DNA of 49,425 nt, taken from Mesotaenium endlicherianum. Its lineage: Eukaryota; Streptophyta; Zygnematophyceae; Zygnematales; Mesotaeniaceae. Both the position numbers and the translations under genes were made by a program. Below, in pieces: positions 44,726 to 49,425 of this stretch. Every line of letters starts with the position of its first letter. The stretch's first letter is position 1. The notes below the pieces were generated by a model, which saw nothing but the letters and a program-made list of their open reading frames with translations, had not been told where the DNA came from and did not search any database. The DNA is taken from contig WELA01011412.1 in assembly GCA_009602735.1 (NCBI GenBank), positions 87,551-136,975 on the forward strand. Direction: 5' to 3'.

Positions 44726-47153
44726 ATGTTGCAGGTATCAACTGTTGCAGCCAGGAAGTGTGGTTTCAGAAATTCAGAACTGGTATATTCCGCTCCCCTT
44801 CTGCACAAGCAAGTTGCAGCCAAAGCAGTCAGGAGTTGTACAGTGCTTGCTGCAGCCCAGTTTGAGTTCGTAGGTGAAGTTCCAGTTGAAGGTGAGCCCT
44901 CCTACCACTGGCTGTGTAACGTGAGATGGGTTTTAGTGAGGGGGCGCTAAAGTCATGACGAACGTAGGGCCATTGCGAGGTGTTTCTTCTATGTTACATT
45001 CAGGAGCTGCAGGCTTCTACCCATATTGGAGCACTGCCAGTCGGACACATGCTTGGGGTTCCGGTTTGAGACAGCTATTAGCTCTTGCTTTTAGGGGCCC
45101 AGTCTAGTCAAGGCGTATCTGAGTTGAGGCTCTGAACCTAAGTGTACCGAATCTTAGACGAAGTCACTATCAAACTCACGAAATGAGTAGACCAGTTCAG
45201 GCAAGGAATGTTGAATTAGACGTGGGGTGGAACTAACTTGAAGTCGGTTGCGTCATTTACCCCTCCTTTCAGCAGGCACTGTAATTTGCATTGAACCCTT
45301 GGGTGTGGAAGGGCATGAACCACTTAGCTGAAGGAATATACCTGCATATGGATGGCTGCTTGCAGATAGGTACAGGTTGAACAATCTGGCACCCCAGCCA
45401 GGTTCCAGGAGGAAGAACTTGCGCAAGGGTAGGGGTATTGCAGCAGGCCAGGGCGCCAGCTGTGGTTTTGGTATGCGCGGGCAGAACTCTAGATCAGGCT
45501 CAGGTGTCAGACCTGGGTTTGAGGGAGGCCAGATGCCTCTGTATCGCCGTCTGCCCAAGTTGAGGGGTATTGCAGGAGGTACTGGTTCTTCTTACTGTTT
45601 TCTCCGCCCCTGGCCAGCTTTTCACATATGCCATGTCTTTGTACACTGTGAGGCTTTTTTGGGAAGAAACATCATATTTCCTGCCATTGCCAATAAGCTG
45701 AGAAGTGCTCTGTCAGTTGGTCAGTTGAAAAAAATGGCTGAACAAGGCATCCTCAGTTGGAGATAATGTGATGGTTCTATTTTTACCTCTGCTGCTCGGA
45801 GTGTGTAACACCATGAGACTCTGCACCCTGCTTAAATACTTATTTGTGTCTAGGTTGAGCTACTCCTGCTTGAGCATACAATTTCTGATACTAGATTCGC
45901 TTGATCCATATCTGTAGGGGCGTCCTTCTCAGATTTGGACTGACGTTTTGCTGGTACTCTGCCAGCGGCCCCTGTGTGTAATAAGTGACTAACGACATAT
46001 ACTCCTCACTTTTGTATCAAAGACACCTATATTGAGCGCAGCATCTCTTGCAGGATTTGGAACATAGCCACGCCGTGATTAGGTCCATTCGTGCAAATAT
46101 TGAGGATGGCTTGAAGTTATTCCAGCTATCTATGCCAGGTTTGCTGCAAAGATGTGGTGACGCATGTGCACTTTCCTTGCCAACCCAGCAAGTAACCCGT
46201 TTCCACCCCATATCTGACCCATCCGACAAGGACGTGTTTGTGTGGTGGCAGGAATGGGAGCTGGGCTGCGCAAGTATGTCGCAGTCAACATTCAAGACAT
46301 TGCCGGGTTGGGCCCAGAGGAGGGAGATGTTATCAACCTGGCTTATCTTATCGAGAAGGGCCTTTGCAACCCAAGTGGTCGCGATGCTAGGCTGCCACTC
46401 AAGGTATGCTCCTCCTCATTTGCTTCCACAGCTGTACACTTATCTGGCCTTTAGTGTGCGCACAAATCATCAATACTACCTGTGGCCATAGTCCTCCCAT
46501 GGCGACTTGAGATGGCTCAACCATATCATGGCTGTGCTCTTTGCGGTGCGTTCAGAAGGTCTTAATTATTGGTCGTAAGTAGTAAGAGGTTGCCAACCTG
46601 CATACTGCTGGGTTTATAGTTTGTTCACTTGGACACTTCCTCAATTGAGTCGCGGGTGGAATTTGGCTCCAGCAGTGGGGGGAAGTAGGATGAGTTTGAA
46701 GGTAGGACGATGTCACCTTTCGCAACAGCACGTGTATGCTTGTGATGCTGAGGCCGTACTTCTGGTGGTCTTTGTTACACTTCTGTTGATACAAATTGCT
46801 TATACACCAATGAACTTGTGAATATGGCTGCCTAAAATGGTACTATCTCTTATGTTTGACCATAGCCATAGTATCAGCCTACGTGCCCCTCTCTTAGCAG
46901 ACTCGGCTCTTTTCTGGTGTGGTGTACCTGGTGCTCGTATGTTTTCTTGGAAAAGGTGATGGGCGACGGGGAGATTGAGACGAAGGTGACCATTGAGGCT
47001 GCCGCCTTCACTGCCTCTGCTGCTCAGAAGCTTGAAACTTCTGGTTGCACGATTGTCAAGCTCCCTGGCAAGAAGAAGTTCTTGCCCGCTGGTGCCGTGA
47101 AGAAGCAGGCTCGGATGGCAGAGTACATGGCGAAGAAGGCAGCTGCTGCATAA
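44726..47153 (+). CDS. RPL15: Plastid 50S ribosomal protein L15 (uL15c), nuclear-encoded, 4 exons
   Basis: Exons: 44726-44891, 45366-45578, 46252-46403 and 46956-47153 (729 bases, 242 residues), phases consistent. The N-terminal about 50 residues ([20 protein letters not shown] start, ending near [11 protein letters not shown]) are rich in Ser/Ala/Arg and poor in acids, as in a chloroplast transit peptide. The mature part shows the bacterial-type L15 signature: [53 protein letters not shown] and [11 protein letters not shown]. Then come [28 protein letters not shown] and a C-terminal domain with [18 protein letters not shown]. It ends in an Ala-rich tail. The protein works in the plastid large ribosomal subunit. 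Exon 4's acceptor (AAAAG/GTG) has a weak pyrimidine tract. Confidence 0.95.
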
Positions 47154-47948
47154 GCAACATGGAGATACAACCAGTCGAGAATGATTGATAGGTGTAGATA
47201 GGAGTTGCTGTAATTAGTGAGGTGATATTGAAGCTTCACAAAGGCATCCATATTGGTTCACATCTTAGTATATTCTTTTTTTTGTTAAGTATGAGTTATA
47301 ACATGCTGGTGGGTGTTGCAAAAAAAAAACAGTAATTAACCCCCTATGTTTTAATTGTAACATTTGCCAATGTCACTTCAATTCCACGTTTGTAACTGTG
47401 ATGAGCTGGAATTTCTTTTGGTCTCTCGACGGCCCCCTGGCCTTGAGCAATGAGGACAAAGAATGTGACAAATCTGAGCACTTCTTACTTGAAGCTTTGG
47501 AATCTGCAGAACTTAGAAAAAATCGTCCACTTGAAGGCTGATGGAGACGAACCACGGAGGTATTTCTTACATTGAAAGGGCAGACGGGACAACTGTTAGA
47601 GTGAGCCGTGAGCATTAATATCGGCAGTCGTCGACGCTCCAGCGCATCTGTTTCGTACAGAGTCCGAACGCGAGAACGTCATATCGCTCTTCGAAAAAGC
47701 GTTCAGATAGGCCAACTGTCGACAATAGCTGGAGCACCTTGTAAATGCAGTGAGACTTCTTCAAATCTTTGCTCTAAATGGAGACAAGCTGTAGAAGTGT
47801 AAATCTACATATTCATTGTCACTGTTTTGCCAATTTGTTGGAAAACCTGGCTCGTGAATTTGTGTGTCCATTGGTGTTATGTGAAGGGCGATACCAGTAC
47901 GCAGACTGCCAGAAAAAGTCATAGAGAGTGTAATACAAATCAACAGCC
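47154..47948. other. Intergenic region between plastid L15 and the PMP22-like gene
   Basis: Contains an A-run at 47320-47329 and T-rich stretch near 47275-47283; likely L15 3' untranslated region and the promoter of the next gene, in tandem orientation. No exon seen. Confidence 0.5.
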
Positions 47949-49425
47949 ATGGGTGACTCTGGTGACAATGTTTTGGCGGTGGCCTGGCACAAGTACCTCC
48001 GCCAACTACGGCAGCGTCCTCTCGAAACAAAGGTAAGGAGGTGTCTGCATGCTGAATTCGACTCTAAGAACTCTAACTGCTTTGGCCAAGTTCCATCAGC
48101 GTTTGCAGTCACCCTTTGATACTCATTTCTCTTTGCCCTCTTGATGGCGCTGCTGAAGCGCGTGCGTCGTGGTTTCCTCCTGGCTTGCAGGCGATCACAT
48201 CCGGAGTGCTTGCAGGTGTGAGCGACATTCTTGCGCAAAAGCTTGCAGGGGGGAAGGAGTTGCAGATGCGCAGGACCGTTCTCATGGCTGTACGTGTGGA
48301 CACTATTGACATACTCGTAGTCTCTGTGACGGGTAGTCTCTGTGACGGGAATCTGTCACAGAAAGGTTGAGCTTATTACCAAGGAATTTGTCTCTGCGAT
48401 TCATTATCTGAAGTATGCATGTTCCGTTCAGCTGGCTACTGCAGACAAGGTGCGCATACTATCCTGAAGATGAAATATATTTTAGTTGCATCGTGAAGTC
48501 TGGACCAACCTAGACAGCAGTGGAAATATTTGTTCTTAGGTGGCAAATTAGACAGCTGTGACCATAGCAGGAGATGCTCCTCACTCAAGATACCATTTCT
48601 TAGTGGAAGAAAGCCCGCCTCACATATGATTAGGAGTACTAAGTTGGAAAATTGGGACTGCCGGTCATGTCAATGTAGCACCTTGACTGAACTCCACATT
48701 CTACAGAGGGGCCCAAAATGGCGGGAACACAGTGGGGTCGCATAGAGAGGCAGGCTGTGCGGTTCTCCTACCCTGCTGCTCCGAAGATGAGGCGTACGCA
48801 GGACCTTCTTTAGGGCTGCAAAGAAGCCCACCTGGAACAGCAGATGGCGCGGAAGCATGGTTGTCAGCAGGGAGCCCATTTAATAAGTATGAGAGATACA
48901 ATAGTTCGAGCTTTGAAAAGAGTGAGCAGGAACAGAAGGCAGGTGCGCGTGAGGGATATGCAACAGCTGGAAAGCTTCTGTGTCACGACATGCGTCTTCA
49001 GCAGGGCCACACACACACGCACACACACACCATGCATGTGCGCAGACACACATGCACACGCGTGCGCACGCGCACACACAGGCACACATTCACACACACA
49101 CACACGCGCCCACACACACGCACACAAGCAGACACATGCAGACGGGTAGGGCTAGGGGCCTCTATCCTCTTCCCTTCTTTATCCCCACCTCCTAAGTATT
49201 CCATCTCTTCCCTCTCTCCTCTGCTTTCCCTTTTCTCCTCTTCTCTCTCTTTTCCTTGACCTTCTCACCTTCGTGTTAGTCCCTCTGCCTGTCTCCTTTC
49301 TCCTTTTCCATTTCCACTCTTGCCCTTTGATGATGACGACACTTGCGCATTTGCGACTGCCCACACCTCTGCCCTGCTGCATAGGCGAGTGGGAAGGGAA
49401 GCGGAGGGGGGCCAACCGGGGGCGG
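47949..49425 (+). CDS. PMP22: PMP22/Mpv17-family membrane protein, first two exons (3' part beyond window)
   Basis: Exon 1 is 47949-48032 (ATG, 28 codons: GDSGDNVLAVAWHKYLRQLR then QRPLETK) and exon 2 is 48191-48289 (33 codons: AITSGVLAGVSDILAQKLAG then KELQMRRTVLMA); both junction phases are 0. The pattern YLRQL..PL.TKAIT.GVL.G.SD..AQKL is that of plant peroxisomal PMP22, a four-helix integral membrane protein of the Mpv17 family implicated in membrane permeability. Exon 2 covers the first transmembrane helix. No further exon (the expected G.GP.GH..H block) was found before the window end, so the next intron is at least 1.1 kb. Other Mpv17 paralogues are possible because only about 61 residues are visible. 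Confidence 0.8.
49005..49140 (+). repeat. CA-rich microsatellite with CACACG interruptions
   Basis: An imperfect (CA)n array with CG, TG and CATG interruptions, in the large intron of the PMP22-like gene. A pyrimidine-rich stretch (CTCC/TTCC, about 49150-49330) follows. The interruptions suggest an old array. Confidence 0.9.

Noticed and set aside
1..49425. CRISPR arrays, bacterial operons, tRNA or rRNA genes
   Set aside because: No spaced direct-repeat array, no prokaryotic gene arrangement, and no recognisable tRNA or rRNA sequence were seen on reading; introns and retrotransposons show a nuclear eukaryotic genome. A covariance-model scan could still find a small RNA I missed.

Overview
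The window is nuclear DNA of a green-lineage eukaryote, most likely a streptophyte (charophyte alga or early land plant; I cannot name the species). The support is a set of plant-type intron-bearing genes, including a nuclear gene for a plastid ribosomal protein with a transit peptide and a TAP46-type PP2A regulator. Introns are long (about 0.1-2 kb) and GT-AG. CA/TG microsatellites are frequent, and Ty3/gypsy LTR retrotransposons are dense. Single N bases inside homopolymer or CA runs (18270, 20961, 27160, 29106) look like assembly or read ambiguities.

Layout. 1-4821: 3' part of a chromovirus-type Ty3/gypsy element (A) with protease, RT, RNase H, integrase and chromodomain, plus its 3' LTR. 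4822-10235: a decayed Ty3/gypsy element of a second family (B), interrupted by a 5'-truncated chromovirus (C) at about 6586-9911. 10236-11285: a gag fragment in the opposite orientation, butted against B. 11520-12603: two inverted-repeat arms about 715 bases apart. 13648-15635 (-): V-ATPase subunit G, 4 exons. 16637-22480 (+): endonuclease III homologue NTH1, 8 exons. 24206-30042 (+): TAP46/IGBP1-like PP2A regulatory protein, 8 exons. 31394-36519 (-): a 6-exon gene I cannot name, with a 17-nt microexon. 36928-41088: a second, 5'-truncated copy of family B, whose integrase ends in a degenerate PHD finger instead of a chromodomain. 42208-43877 (-): cytosolic ribosomal protein L13a (uL13), 5 exons. 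44726-47153 (+): plastid ribosomal protein L15 (uL15c), 4 exons. 47949 to window end (+): first two exons of a PMP22/Mpv17-family membrane protein.

The host genes are housekeeping functions (vacuolar acidification, base-excision repair, TOR/PP2A signalling, cytosolic and plastid translation, peroxisomal membrane). They have no operon-like relation, but two pairs are head-to-head: V-ATPase G/NTH1, and L13a/plastid L15. Exon models were built by eye from reading frame, family similarity and GT-AG splice sites; the codon phases agree across every proposed junction, a strong internal check. The most unusual items are the PHD-finger retrotransposon family, the nested and deleted retrotransposon mosaic, the microexon gene, and the altered Fe-S cluster spacing of NTH1.
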